Part shown: in pieces, positions 1 through 9,030 of the stretch
Layout: each line of letters starts with the position of its first letter
How positions within the stretch are numbered: the stretch's first letter is position 1
Translations under genes and position numbers: made by a program
NCBI GenBank assembly: GCA_014138645.1
Contig: JACJIB010000007.1
Location: 62,001-126,000 of the forward strand
Reading direction: 5' to 3'
Origin: Methylorubrum thiocyanatum
GTDB taxonomy: Bacteria > Pseudomonadota > Alphaproteobacteria > Rhizobiales > Beijerinckiaceae
Length of the DNA: 64,000 bases
Notes under the pieces: model-generated
What the model saw: only the letters and a program-made list of their open reading frames with translations
Told to the model about the DNA's origin: nothing
Database searches by the model: none

Positions 1-195
1 GGCCGCGAGCGGGCGCGAGAAGCAGGGCGGGCAATCCTCGGTCGCGGTGATCGCCCGGTAGGGCAGCCCGGCCGCGACCATCGCCGCCTCGTTGATGCAG
101 GTGCCCCCATCCGGTCCGGGAAAGGCGTGCGAGCCCTTCAGCAGGCGCCAGTTGAGGATGGGCGCGAAGGCGTCGAGGACATGGCGTTCGCTCAA
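1..195 (-). CDS. Unknown protein, N-terminal part (runs off the window)
   Basis: The frame is open from position 195 to the window edge and gives 65 residues. The proposed start is TTG at 195, because GGAGG lies about 10 bases upstream; no ATG or GTG is as well placed. The visible part contains ILNWRLLKGSH, GGTCINEAAMVA and a CPPC motif, which suggests a metal- or thiol-active site. I recall similar uncharacterised proteins in Rhizobiales but cannot name a function. The gene is truncated by the window, not broken. Confidence 0.6.
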   Translation of the reverse strand, partial: MSERHVLDAFAPILNWRLLKGSHAFPGPDGGTCINEAAMVAAGLPYRAITATEDCPPCFSRPLAA

Positions 196-259
196 GCAGG
201 GCTCCTCCCGATCCGGGCGGAAAGCTTGCACCGCTTCGAGCGGCTTGGCGAGGGGGCGT

Positions 260-1273
260 TTAGCCACCCATGCCGGTGGCCAGCCCCGACAGCATGGCGA
301 GCCCCAGCACCAGCACGAAGGCCCCTGCCAGAAGTTCGAGACCGCCCACCGCGAGAGCGCCGGCCGGCCCGCGCCCGCCGGCGAGCCGCAGGGCCAGCGC
401 CTTGGCGAAGACCGCGAGGCTTGCGAGCGCGCCGGTGGTGAGCGCGGTGCCGAGCGCCATGGCGAAGGTCGCGGCGATGCCGGCGGCGAGCATCCCCTGC
501 GCGGCGCAGAACACGAGGATCAGCACCGCCCCGGCGCAGGGGCGGGAACCGGCGGCGAGCACCACACCGGCCCGCTCGCGCCAGGTGCCGAGGCGGTCGA
601 GGGCGGCGGCGTCCGTCAGGTGCGCGTGGCCGCAGCCGGGGCCGCAGGCTTCGGCCGGGGCATCGCTGGCGAGGGCGGAAAGCCGCCCGGCCTTGCGCCA
701 CGTCACCGCGGCGCCGAGCCCTGCCACGAGGGCGAAGCTCACCGTCTCGATCAGGGTGCCGGCCCGCGCCATGCCGGCGGCGGTCGCCCGCAGGACGAAC
801 ACGCCGATCAGCACGATGGCGATGGCGACGCAGGCCTGCAGCAGGGCGGCGGCGGCGCTCAGGGCGAAGCCGCGCCGGAGCGTGCGCTCGCCCGCCACGA
901 TGTAGCCGGCGATCACCGCCTTGCCGTGGCCGGGCCCGGCGGCGTGGAACACGCCGTAGGCGAAGCCCATCACGACGAGCGGGATCCAGGAGCCCCCCGC
1001 CTTCAGCGCCGACACGGCCGCCCGAAGCTGGCTCGAAAAGTTCGATTGGACCGCCAGCAGCCAGCCGCCGAGCCCGGTCGTCGCCGGGGCGGCCTCGCGA
1101 AAACCGATGCCGAAGGGCGAGCGCGGCGGCGGTGCGGCGGCGGGGCCGAGCAGCCAGGCGATCCCGGCGAGGAGGCCGGCCGCCGCCAACACCGCCCCGG
1201 CGGCGAGGATCAGCCGGAGCGTCCACCGCCCGCCCGTCAGGCCCGCGGGACGCAGGGCAGCGGTCACGGACAT
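260..1273 (-). CDS. NiCoT-family nickel/cobalt transporter (RcnA/HoxN-like)
   Basis: This 337-residue polytopic membrane protein has a first hydrophobic segment near residues 18-42 and several more after residue 95. The motif HAAGPGHGK (about residues 109-117) is the signature of nickel/cobalt permeases of the NiCoT/RcnA type. A cytoplasmic Cys/His-rich loop, CGPGCGHAH, likely handles metal. Its start overlaps the end of the DUF1007 gene by 10 bases, so the two are translationally coupled. Family knowledge says Ni2+/Co2+ transport; import or export cannot be decided from sequence. Cobalamin synthesis elsewhere in the window makes cobalt a plausible substrate, by inference only. Confidence 0.85.
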   Translation of the reverse strand: MSVTAALRPAGLTGGRWTLRLILAAGAVLAAAGLLAGIAWLLGPAAAPPPRSPFGIGFREAAPATTGLGGWLLAVQSNFSSQLRAAVSALKAGGSWIPLVVMGFAYGVFHAAGPGHGKAVIAGYIVAGERTLRRGFALSAAAALLQACVAIAIVLIGVFVLRATAAGMARAGTLIETVSFALVAGLGAAVTWRKAGRLSALASDAPAEACGPGCGHAHLTDAAALDRLGTWRERAGVVLAAGSRPCAGAVLILVFCAAQGMLAAGIAATFAMALGTALTTGALASLAVFAKALALRLAGGRGPAGALAVGGLELLAGAFVLVLGLAMLSGLATGMGG

Positions 1274-1923
1274 GCGACGATGGCCCGGTTGGCGTATTGC
1301 TCACCGTAATTCGCGGCGGCGGTGAGCGCCTCGAACATCGCCTCGGTCATCGACTGGCCGGCGGAGGCCACCGCGGGTTCGGCGTTCTTCGCCCGCGTCA
1401 CCGTCATGCTGCAACCGGGGGCGGCGCCGGCGAGGCGCACCGCGTCGGCGCCCTCGGCGAGGCTGAAGGCGATGAAGTAGGTCGGATCGTAGACTTCGAT
1501 GGCCGCAACGCCCTTGCCCTGGGCGGTGGGGGTCTTGAGCGGCAGCAGGAAGCTCAGGGTCAGCTTGCCGCCCTCCATCGCCATGCGCGCCTCCTGCGGC
1601 TCGGCGAAGGCCTGCTCCTTGCCCGCGACCTTGAGCTTCGTGAAGTAGGCGAATTCGGCGAGGTTGGCGGCATGCTCCTTGGCCGAGCCTTGAAGCTCCT
1701 CGGGCGAGACCGTGCCGTCGCCGTTCGCATCCAACCCCTGAGTCAGGAAGGCGGTGTATTCGGGGTCGAAGGTCCAGGCATGACGGATGCCGGTGACGCG
1801 GCCCGCCTCGTAGGCGAGTTCGGCCTTGGCCGTGATCCAGACGTGGGGGTGGGCGCAGGCCGGGGCGACTGCGGCGAGGCCGAGCGCGGCGGCGAGGGCG
1901 AGACGTCGGAGAGAGGCGATCAC
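1264..1923 (-). CDS. DUF1007 family periplasmic protein
   Basis: This 219-residue protein has an N-terminal signal peptide (hydrophobic segment about residues 6-22, Ala-rich cleavage site) directly followed by HPHVW, the hallmark of DUF1007. A DANGDGTVSPEEL stretch looks like an EF-hand-type metal loop. The start is GTG at 1923. DUF1007 proteins are often encoded beside NiCoT-type transporters, as here, and are thought to act as periplasmic metal-binding partners. That role is inferred; no enzyme activity is evident. Confidence 0.85.
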   Translation of the reverse strand: MIASLRRLALAAALGLAAVAPACAHPHVWITAKAELAYEAGRVTGIRHAWTFDPEYTAFLTQGLDANGDGTVSPEELQGSAKEHAANLAEFAYFTKLKVAGKEQAFAEPQEARMAMEGGKLTLSFLLPLKTPTAQGKGVAAIEVYDPTYFIAFSLAEGADAVRLAGAAPGCSMTVTRAKNAEPAVASAGQSMTEAMFEALTAAANYGEQYANRAIVACP

Positions 1924-2005
1924 GGCATGACGCTCGGGTCGAAGCGGGTCGGACGGTGCTCCGGACCCTGCCTGTCCGATCGGGCGAAAGCAGGGCGCGC
2001 CCGCC

Positions 2006-2467
2006 CTAAGGCCGCTTGAGCAGCGCCTCGACCTCGGCCTGCTCGGCCGCCGACAGCCCCTCCGCCCGCACCGGCGCGCGGCGGCGCGACAGGCGCCAGA
2101 TGCCGAAGGCGCCGAGGCCCACCGCGAGCAGCGGGCTCAGCCAGAGCAGCAGCGTGTGCCAGCCGAAGACGGGGCGCAGCAGCACGAACTCGCCGTAGCG
2201 GGCCACCACGTAATCGACCACTTGGCCGTTGCTGTCGCCCTCTTTCAGCCGCTCGCGCACCAGCACGCGCAGATCCTTGGCGAGCGGCGCGTCGGAATCG
2301 TCGATCGACTGGTTCTGGCAGACGAGGCAGCGCAGCCCCTCCGAGATCACCCGCGCCCGCGCCTCCATGGCGGGGTCCTTGAGCACCTCGTCGGGCTGCA
2401 CGGCGAGCGCCGGCAGGGCGGCGAGGCTCAAGGTCAGCGCGGCGAGGATGGAGCGAAGGCGGGTCAT
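2006..2467 (-). CDS. ccmH: Cytochrome c maturation protein CcmH (CycL)
   Basis: CcmH is a membrane-anchored periplasmic thiol oxidoreductase that keeps the CXXC haem-binding cysteines of apocytochrome c reduced for haem ligation. The 153-residue product has a signal peptide (about residues 1-22), the redox motif RCLVCQNQSI near residue 46, and a C-terminal membrane helix (about residues 105-122) followed by a basic stretch. The start ATG at 2467 overlaps the ccmF stop in an ATGA arrangement. It is the last gene of the ccmI-ccmE-ccmF-ccmH operon. Confidence 0.95.
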   Translation of the reverse strand: MTRLRSILAALTLSLAALPALAVQPDEVLKDPAMEARARVISEGLRCLVCQNQSIDDSDAPLAKDLRVLVRERLKEGDSNGQVVDYVVARYGEFVLLRPVFGWHTLLLWLSPLLAVGLGAFGIWRLSRRRAPVRAEGLSAAEQAEVEALLKRP

Positions 2468-4464
2468 TCGGCGGGCACCGCGGAGGGGGGCAGCTTGGCG
2501 CGCGCCTTGACCGGGGCGCCGACGCGCATGCGCCGGTCGGTGAGGGAGAGGCCGCCACCCGCCGCCATGATCAGCGAACCGATCCAGATCAGCAGCACCA
2601 GCGGCTTGTAGTAGAGCCGCATGCCGATCGAGCCGTCGGGCATCACCTCGCCGAGGCTGGCGTAGATCTGGCTGACGCCGACCGTCTTCAGGCCGGATTC
2701 GGTCACCGTCATCCGGCGGGAGGGGTAGAAGCGCTTGCCGGTCTCGGCCGTGCCGACATAGTCGCCCGCGCGGTTGCGCAGGGTCAGGAAGGCGGTGGTC
2801 TCCTCGTAGTTCTCGCCCTTGGTCGGGCCGACCCGGTCGAGGGTGGCGACGTAGGGGCCGGAGGCGACCTGACCGCCCGGCCGGATCGTCGCGAGACCCT
2901 CCGTCGCCCAGCCCTGGCCGGCGATGCCGAGCACGACGACGCCGACGCCGGCATGCGCCAGTGCCGTCCCCCAGGCGGAGCGCGGCAGGCCGATCGCCCG
3001 GCGCCAGGTGGTGGCGAGGTCGTGGGTCCGGCTCTGGCCGTAGCCGCGGGCGCGCGCCCAGATCTCCAGCGCCGAGCCGATGATCAGGTAGGCGCCGAAG
3101 CCGAGGCCCACGGGCGCCATGACCGGGCCGCCCCAGGCGAACGCCGCCGCGCCGAGCCCGACGACGAGCGCCACCGCGAAGGCCGCGAACAGGCGCTGGG
3201 CGGCGGCCGCGGCATCGCCCCGCTTCCAGGCCAGCGCCTGCCCGAACGGCACGATCACGAGGAGCGGCAGCGCCAGCGGGATGAAGGTCCAGTTGAAGAA
3301 GGGCGGGCCGACCGAGATCTTCTCGCCGGTCAGCATCTCCAGCAGCAGCGGGTAGAGCGTGCCGACGAACACCGTGGCGCAGGCCGCGACGAGGAACAGG
3401 TTGTTCATCACCAGCGCCCCCTCGCGGGAGATCGGCGCGAACAGGCCGCCCTGGCGTAGCGTCGGCGCGCGCCACGCGAACAGGCTCAGCGAGCCGCCGA
3501 TGAACAGCGCGAGGATGGCGAGGATGAACACGCCGCGGCTCGGATCGGAGGCGAAGCTGTGCACCGAGGTGAGCAGGCCTGAGCGGACGATGAAGGTGCC
3601 GACCAGCGAGAGCGAGAAGGTGAGGATGGCGAGCAAGACCGTCCAGACCTTGAGCGCGTCGCGCTTCTCCATGACGACGATGGAGTGCAGCAGTGCGGTG
3701 CCGGCGATCCACGGCATCAGCGAGGCGTTCTCGACCGGGTCCCAGAACCACCAGCCGCCCCAGCCGAGTTCGTAATAGGCCCAGTACGAGCCCATGGCGA
3801 TGCCGAGCGTCAGGAAGCTCCAGGCGATCAGGGCCCAGGGCCGCACCGCCCGCGCCCAGACGGCGTCGATGCGCCCCTCGATCAGGGCGGCGACGGCGAA
3901 GGCGAAGGTGACCGAGAAGCCGACATAGCCGAGGTAGAGCAGCGGCGGATGGATCGCGAGGCCGAAATCCTGCAGCAGCGGATTGAGGTCGTTGCCCTCG
4001 AGCGGTGCCGGCGCGACGCGGGCGAACGGGTTCGAGGTCGTGATGATGAACAGCACGAAGACGAAGGTGACGCTCGCCTGCACCATCAGCGCGTTGGTGC
4101 GCAGCACCGGCGGCACCGAATTCTTGGCGGTGGCGACCCAGGCCCCGAAGAGGGCGAGGATCAGCACCCAGAGGAGCATCGAGCCCTCGTGGTTCCCCCA
4201 GACGCCGGAAATCTTGTAGATCAAGGGCTTGGCGGTGTGCGAGTTCTCGATGACGTTCTGGACCGAGAAGTCCGAGGTCACATGCGCGTAGGTCAGCGCG
4301 CAGAAGGCGAACAGGATGCAGGCGAAGGTGCCGAGCGCGGCGGGGCCCGCCACCTCGCGCAAGGCCGCATCGCCCGAGCGGGCCGCCCAGGCGGGCATCA
4401 CCGCCTGCACCAGGGAGAGCGCCAGCGCCAGCGCCAGCGCGTAATGGCCGATCTCGACGATCAC
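2464..4464 (-). CDS. ccmF: Haem lyase subunit CcmF (CycK)
   Basis: CcmF is the large membrane subunit of the cytochrome c haem lyase. It takes haem from holo-CcmE and attaches it to apocytochrome c with CcmH and CcmI. The 666-residue product has many membrane segments and the WWD-type haem-handling signature (GGWWFWDPVENAS). The start chosen is GTG at 4464, with GGAG about 9 bases upstream, giving the N-terminus MIVEIGHYAL. The open frame extends further upstream, but that extension is Arg/Pro-rich and not membrane-like. It overlaps ccmH by 4 bases. Confidence 0.95.
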   Translation of the reverse strand: MIVEIGHYALALALALSLVQAVMPAWAARSGDAALREVAGPAALGTFACILFAFCALTYAHVTSDFSVQNVIENSHTAKPLIYKISGVWGNHEGSMLLWVLILALFGAWVATAKNSVPPVLRTNALMVQASVTFVFVLFIITTSNPFARVAPAPLEGNDLNPLLQDFGLAIHPPLLYLGYVGFSVTFAFAVAALIEGRIDAVWARAVRPWALIAWSFLTLGIAMGSYWAYYELGWGGWWFWDPVENASLMPWIAGTALLHSIVVMEKRDALKVWTVLLAILTFSLSLVGTFIVRSGLLTSVHSFASDPSRGVFILAILALFIGGSLSLFAWRAPTLRQGGLFAPISREGALVMNNLFLVAACATVFVGTLYPLLLEMLTGEKISVGPPFFNWTFIPLALPLLVIVPFGQALAWKRGDAAAAAQRLFAAFAVALVVGLGAAAFAWGGPVMAPVGLGFGAYLIIGSALEIWARARGYGQSRTHDLATTWRRAIGLPRSAWGTALAHAGVGVVVLGIAGQGWATEGLATIRPGGQVASGPYVATLDRVGPTKGENYEETTAFLTLRNRAGDYVGTAETGKRFYPSRRMTVTESGLKTVGVSQIYASLGEVMPDGSIGMRLYYKPLVLLIWIGSLIMAAGGGLSLTDRRMRVGAPVKARAKLPPSAVPAE

Positions 4465-4510
4465 CGGCGGTCTCCTCGCGCGGTTTCGGTGCGGATGGTC
4501 ATGGGATCTC

Positions 4511-5020
4511 TCACCGCTCGCTGCGCTGGCCCAGGGTGGCGTCGGCCGAGGCCGGCTTCGCCGCGTCCTTCGGAGCCTCTTTGCCCCCGCCTTCCTGCCA
4601 GCGCCCCTGCGCCTTGAGGGCGTCGGCGACCTCGCGGGGCATGTAGTTCTCGTCGTGCTTGGCCAGCACCGTGTCGGCCCGGAACACGCCGCCGGCATCG
4701 AGCGTGCCCTCGGCGACGATGCCCTGGCCCTCGCGGAACAGGTCGGGCAGCAGGCCGCGATACTGCACCGGAACCGTGGCGTTGGTGTCGGTCACGGAAA
4801 ACTCGACGTTCTGGTCCGGCCCGCGCTTCACCGAACCGTCCTTCACGAGGCCGCCGAGGCGGAAGCGGGTGCCCGGCGGGACGCCCTGGGACGCCACCTC
4901 CGCGGGGGAGCGGAAGAACACGATCGAGCCGCTCATCGCCGACAGGATCAATCCGAGCGCCAGCGCCAGCACGGCGCCGCAGGCGGCGATGAGGATCAGG
5001 CGGCGGCTCTTGCGGGTCAC
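4511..5020 (-). CDS. ccmE: Haem chaperone CcmE (CycJ)
   Basis: CcmE is a periplasmic, membrane-anchored haem chaperone. It binds haem covalently through a histidine and hands it to CcmF. The 169-residue protein has an N-terminal anchor (about residues 8-28), an OB-fold core, and the diagnostic KHDENYMP motif, with H122 as the predicted covalent haem ligand and Y126 nearby. The C-terminal tail after residue 140 is Lys/Ala-rich and probably disordered. It lies between ccmI and ccmF. Confidence 0.95.
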   Translation of the reverse strand: MTRKSRRLILIAACGAVLALALGLILSAMSGSIVFFRSPAEVASQGVPPGTRFRLGGLVKDGSVKRGPDQNVEFSVTDTNATVPVQYRGLLPDLFREGQGIVAEGTLDAGGVFRADTVLAKHDENYMPREVADALKAQGRWQEGGGKEAPKDAAKPASADATLGQRSER

Positions 5021-5182
5021 AACGGTTCCGTCCCGGTTCGTCGGCTTCTTCTCGTTCCATCAGGCTGACGAAGGCCTGAAGGCGGTCCGACCTGTGCTGT
5101 CGATCAGGCAACCGGTTTCGGCCCGACCGCCCGCGGGGTCAAGGTTGGACGGGCGGGACCGATTGTCAGGGGATGCGGCCTG

Positions 5183-6733
5183 CTACGGCTGGGGCGGGTT
5201 CAGGCCGAGCTCCCGGCCCATCGCGTCGAGGCGCTCGACGGCGGTCGGGTTGGCGGCGAGCGCCATCTTGGCCCGGTCGAGGGCCTGGGCCGCCGCCGCG
5301 CGGTCGCCGAGGACGCCGTAGGAGCGTACGAGCCGCATCCACTCGTCGGCGGACCCGCCCTTGGCGGCAAGGCGGCGGTCGAGGCTGGCGACCATGCCGC
5401 GGATCGCCGACTCGCGCTCGGCCGGCGGCATCGCCTTGATCGCGGCAGCTGCGGCATCGGGCTCGACGGCGCTCCGCTCGCCGGCCTTGTCGCCGGTGTC
5501 GGGCTTGGTCTCGGCCCTCGGAGGCGCCGCCGCGCCGGTCTGGGCGAGACCGAGTTCATGGGCCTGCGCGTCGAGACGCTCCTGCGCCGCCCGGTCGTCG
5601 CGCAACGCCTTGCGCGCCCGCTCCAGGGCGTCCAGCGCCTTGTCGCGCTCACCGAGCACGGCATGGGAGCGCACGAGGCGCAGCCACTCGTCGGCGGAGC
5701 CGCCCTGCTTGGCCAGGCGCCGCTCCAGCCCCTCGACCATGCCGCGGATCGCGTCGATCCGCTCGGAGGGCGGCAGGGCCTGGATGTTGCTGCCGGGCCC
5801 GGCCACCGGGGCCTCGGGCTTCACGCCGTCCTTGGCGTCCCCGTCGGCCTTCGGCGCGGCGGCGGTCTCGCCCTTCAGCCGGGCGAGGTTGTCCCGCACC
5901 GCCGACAGCCAGGGCGCGTCCGCGGGGGCCGAGGCCGCCATCGCCTCGAGCCGCCGCACGGCGCCGGCCACGTCGCCGGACTGCTCGTCGCCGCGGGCGA
6001 GATAGAACTGGGGCTTGGCCGCCTTCGGGTCGGCGGCGAGCGCCCGGCCCAGCACCTTGCGCGCTTCCGGCGAGACCGTGCCGTCGGCCGCCGCGACCAG
6101 GGCCTCGCCCCAATCGGACAGGGCCTGGGCGTCCTCGCCCTTGAGGCGCACGAGCGCCGCATAGGCGCGGGCCGCGTCGTCGAAGCGCCCGAGCCGCATA
6201 TAGACCGGCCCGAGCACGCTCCAGCCGCGGACATCGTCCGGATGGTTGGCAAGCCGCGCCTCGATCTGGCCGATGGCGGTCATCAGATCCTGCGCGCCGG
6301 CCCGCGTCGCCTTGCGGTCGGCATCGGTCTGGGAGGGGAGGTTCGGCGAGCCGTAGAGGCCGTAGACGACGAGCGCGACGAGCGGGATCGTGGACAGGGC
6401 GAAGGCGGAGGCCGCCCGGCGCTGGCGCAGATGCGGCTCGGCGATCGGCGCTGGCCCCGCACCGCCCGCCTGTTCCTCGCGGCTCGCCCGCAGCAGCCGG
6501 CGCGCGGCCTCGGCCCGCGCCGCCTCAGCCTCGGCCGGGGCGATGAGGCCGCGGCCGAGATCGCGCTCGATCTCCGCGAGCTGATCCTCGTAGAAGCCGG
6601 TCTCGGTGGCCAGGCCGTTGCCGTCCTGCGCCTGCGGTCCGGCCCCTTGCCGGCGGCGGCGCGACATCGGCCAGAGCAGCGCGAACACGGCTGCGCCGGT
6701 CATGGCCGCCAGGATGAACCAGATCGCCGTCAT
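5183..6733 (-). CDS. ccmI: Cytochrome c maturation TPR protein CcmI (CycH)
   Basis: CcmI presents apocytochrome c to the haem lyase. The 516-residue product starts at ATG 6733 (a TTG three codons upstream is possible). It has an N-terminal membrane segment, an ETGFYEDQLAEIERD motif typical of CcmI, a second membrane helix near residues 115-130, and then TPR-type repeats. The C-terminal half carries two closely similar blocks of about 75 residues (roughly 325-400 and 435-510), both containing GGSADEW and LVRS. It is the first gene of the ccm operon; a histidine kinase gene ends about 150 bases upstream. Confidence 0.9.
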   Translation of the reverse strand: MTAIWFILAAMTGAAVFALLWPMSRRRRQGAGPQAQDGNGLATETGFYEDQLAEIERDLGRGLIAPAEAEAARAEAARRLLRASREEQAGGAGPAPIAEPHLRQRRAASAFALSTIPLVALVVYGLYGSPNLPSQTDADRKATRAGAQDLMTAIGQIEARLANHPDDVRGWSVLGPVYMRLGRFDDAARAYAALVRLKGEDAQALSDWGEALVAAADGTVSPEARKVLGRALAADPKAAKPQFYLARGDEQSGDVAGAVRRLEAMAASAPADAPWLSAVRDNLARLKGETAAAPKADGDAKDGVKPEAPVAGPGSNIQALPPSERIDAIRGMVEGLERRLAKQGGSADEWLRLVRSHAVLGERDKALDALERARKALRDDRAAQERLDAQAHELGLAQTGAAAPPRAETKPDTGDKAGERSAVEPDAAAAAIKAMPPAERESAIRGMVASLDRRLAAKGGSADEWMRLVRSYGVLGDRAAAAQALDRAKMALAANPTAVERLDAMGRELGLNPPQP

Positions 6734-6881
6734 CAGACCCAAAATTTTAAGCTCGGCCCCGTGTAGAGCCCGAGCGGGGCCCGCACGACATCGCTTCCGG
6801 GTGACACGTCGTCACGCGCGGGGCGAAGCAGGGCCATAGCACAGGCGGACCCGCCCGTAACCTTCACCGCAACGATGCCAC

Positions 6882-8297
6882 TCAGCGTTGTCCGACGCCC
6901 GCGGGCGCGTCGCCCGGCACCTCGATGACCGCGCGCAGGCCCCCCAGCGCCGCCGCCTCCAGGCGGAAGCGGCCGCGGTAGAGCGCGGCGAGATCGGCCA
7001 CGATCGACAGGCCGAGGCCGGAGCCAGGCTTGGTCTCGTCGAGGCGCCGGCCGCGCTTGAGCACCGCCGCCCGGTCCTCCTCCGGCAGGCCCGGCCCGTC
7101 GTCCTCCACCGCCACGAGGAGATGGGGATAGTCGTGATCGTTCGTCGGCGCGGCGGAGATCGAGACCCGGCCCGTCGCCCATTTCGAGGCGTTGTCGACG
7201 AGGTTGCCGATCATCTCCTCGAAATCCTGCTTCTCGCCGCGGAAGCGCAGGCCGGGCGGCACGTGGACCTCGTAGGCGATGTCCTTGTCGCGGTAGATCT
7301 TTCCGAACGTCCGCACGAGGCCGGCGAGCGCCGGCTCGACGTCCGTCGAGGTGCCGAGGGTGCCGGCCAGCGCCGCGGCGCGGGCGCGGTCGAGGTGGTA
7401 GTTCACCTGATCGCGCATCACCGCCGCCTGCTCGCGAATCTTCTCCGACAGCTCCGGCGGCGCGTCGCTGCTCCCGGCCTCGTTGACGATGATCGACAGC
7501 GGCGTCTTCAGCGCATGGGCGAGGTTGCCGACCTGGGTGCGGGCGCGCTCCAGGATCTCCCGGTTGGTCTCGATCAAGAGGTTGATCTCGCCGGCCAGCG
7601 GAGCGATGTCGCGGGGGTACTCGCCGTCGATCCGGTCGGCCTCGCCGCGGCGGATCGTGCCGAGGGCGGTGCGCAGCTTGCGCAAGGGCGCGAGGCCGAA
7701 GCGGATCTGCAGCAAGGCCGTGGCCGCGAGCGAGAAGCCGAGCAGACCGAAGGTCATGAACAGCGAGAAGCGGAAGCGCTCGACATCGTTGACGATTTCG
7801 TCGGCTGGCCCCGCCACCCGCACGGTATAGCGCCCGTCCGCCCCGACATCGACGTCGCGCTCGACGATGCGCAGCGTCCGGTCGTCCTGCCCCTTGCCGT
7901 AGCCCTGGCGGATCTGGCCGATGGTGGCGGTGCCGGCCTGATCGGGCCCTTTCAGCGGCACGCCGACGAGCGAGCGCGAGGTGCGCAGGTCCCGCGGCTT
8001 CGCGTCGGGCCGGCCGACCTGCCAGTACCAGCCCGACAGGGGCAGGTCGAAGCGCGGGTCGCCGAGCGAGAAGGAGCGGGTCTCGGGATCGCTCGGGCTG
8101 ACGAGATCGGTGGCGAGATTGTTGGCGAAGACGAGCAGGCGGCTGTCGAAGGCGCGCTCGGTGTTCTCGCGGTAGAGCGTGGTGAGGATGAAGGCCGCGA
8201 TGACGAGGATCGCGGTGCTCGACAGGAACGAGGAGACCGCGAGCCGCACCGCGATGGAGCGGCGGCGCAAGGGGAGCCAGGCGAGGCGGTCGGTCAT
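6882..8297 (-). CDS. Two-component sensor histidine kinase (OmpR-partner type)
   Basis: This 471-residue kinase has two membrane helices (about 23-42 and 178-198) flanking a periplasmic sensor region of about 135 residues. A HAMP-like segment and the phospho-acceptor motif NLAHALKTPLS follow (H261). The ATP-binding domain shows the N box (NLVDNASKWA), DDGPGLP and GSGLGLSIV. It is the expected partner of the OmpR-type regulator at 9031-9708, but a toxin-antitoxin pair on the other strand separates them. In rhizobia the FeuP/FeuQ system lies near cycHJKL, so this may be its counterpart; that is inference. Confidence 0.9.
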   Translation of the reverse strand: MTDRLAWLPLRRRSIAVRLAVSSFLSSTAILVIAAFILTTLYRENTERAFDSRLLVFANNLATDLVSPSDPETRSFSLGDPRFDLPLSGWYWQVGRPDAKPRDLRTSRSLVGVPLKGPDQAGTATIGQIRQGYGKGQDDRTLRIVERDVDVGADGRYTVRVAGPADEIVNDVERFRFSLFMTFGLLGFSLAATALLQIRFGLAPLRKLRTALGTIRRGEADRIDGEYPRDIAPLAGEINLLIETNREILERARTQVGNLAHALKTPLSIIVNEAGSSDAPPELSEKIREQAAVMRDQVNYHLDRARAAALAGTLGTSTDVEPALAGLVRTFGKIYRDKDIAYEVHVPPGLRFRGEKQDFEEMIGNLVDNASKWATGRVSISAAPTNDHDYPHLLVAVEDDGPGLPEEDRAAVLKRGRRLDETKPGSGLGLSIVADLAALYRGRFRLEAAALGGLRAVIEVPGDAPAGVGQR

Positions 8298-8389
8298 GAA
8301 TCCTGGCTCGAATCTCGGCTCGCCCGCAGAAGCGGGGGCATGTACATCATGCGTGCCGACTTTCTACACTGGCCGCCAGCGAGGTGCTT

Positions 8390-8626
8390 ATGGCCCTGCA
8401 CATTCGCGACGCGGAGACGGACCGCCTCGTCCGCCTCCTCGCCGAGCGGAAGGGTGTTCCGCTCACGGAAGCCGTCAAGGTCGCCGTCCTCAACGAGCTG
8501 GAGCGGGAGGAGCGACGTCCCGGCCTATGGGAACGCTTGAAGCCGCTGCACGAGCGCGTGGCGGCACGACCCTCCACGGGCCTCGAAGCCGACAAGGCCT
8601 TCTTCGACGGGCTGAACGACGAGTGA
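8390..8626 (+). CDS. VapB-type antitoxin (Rv0623/PSK transcription factor family)
   Basis: This 78-residue protein has an N-terminal MALHIRD...LVRLLAERKG...TEAVKVAVLNEL segment, typical of the short ribbon-helix-helix-like DNA-binding region in Rv0623-type antitoxins. The Arg/Glu-rich C-terminal part would wrap the toxin. The start is ATG 8390 with GAGG 5 bases upstream, not the GTG at 8384. Its stop overlaps the toxin start by one base (TGATG). Antitoxins of this kind usually repress their own promoter, which would lie in 8298-8389. Confidence 0.85.
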   Translation: MALHIRDAETDRLVRLLAERKGVPLTEAVKVAVLNELEREERRPGLWERLKPLHERVAARPSTGLEADKAFFDGLNDE

Positions 8627-9024
8627 TGTTCGTCGATGCCTCCGCCCTGATCGCAATCATCACGGAAGAGCCGGAGGGACAAACCCTCGCCGAACGTCTC
8701 GAGGCGGCGGTGGTGCCGATCACTTCGCCGGTTGCCGTCTACGAGGCGGCCCTCGGCATTGCCCGCAAGAAACAAGGTGGGCTCAAGGCGGCCAGAGCGG
8801 ATATCGCGATGCTGCTGGATCTCGCCCGGATTGGCCTCGTCCCGATCACTCCGGAGGACGGGGACCGCGCCTTGGCGGCCTTCGAGCGCTACGGCAAGGG
8901 AACAGGGCATCCGGCCCGCCTCAATATGGGGGACTGCTTCGCCTACGCCGTTGCGCAAGGTCATGGCGTGCCGCTCCTCTACAAGGGAGAGGATTTCGCG
9001 CTCACCGATCTCGGCGGCGCGTAA
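8626..9024 (+). CDS. VapC-type PIN-domain toxin (ribonuclease)
   Basis: This 132-residue PIN-domain protein opens with MFVDASALIAII (acidic residue D4). A conserved Glu occurs in AVYEAALGI, and further acidic residues in NMGDCFAYAVA and KGEDFALTD complete the metal-binding site expected of VapC RNases. It is translationally coupled to the antitoxin. VapC toxins cleave tRNA or rRNA; the target here is unknown. The gene ends 6 bases from the stop of the convergent response regulator, so the pair sits tightly within the two-component locus. Confidence 0.88.
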   Translation: MFVDASALIAIITEEPEGQTLAERLEAAVVPITSPVAVYEAALGIARKKQGGLKAARADIAMLLDLARIGLVPITPEDGDRALAAFERYGKGTGHPARLNMGDCFAYAVAQGHGVPLLYKGEDFALTDLGGA

Positions 9025-9030
9025 CCCGCC

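Noticed and set aside
92..1309. Long plus-strand frame opposite the Ni/Co transporter genes
   Set aside because: Gly/Arg/His-rich low-complexity translation; it is the complement of real genes with recognised motifs on the minus strand.
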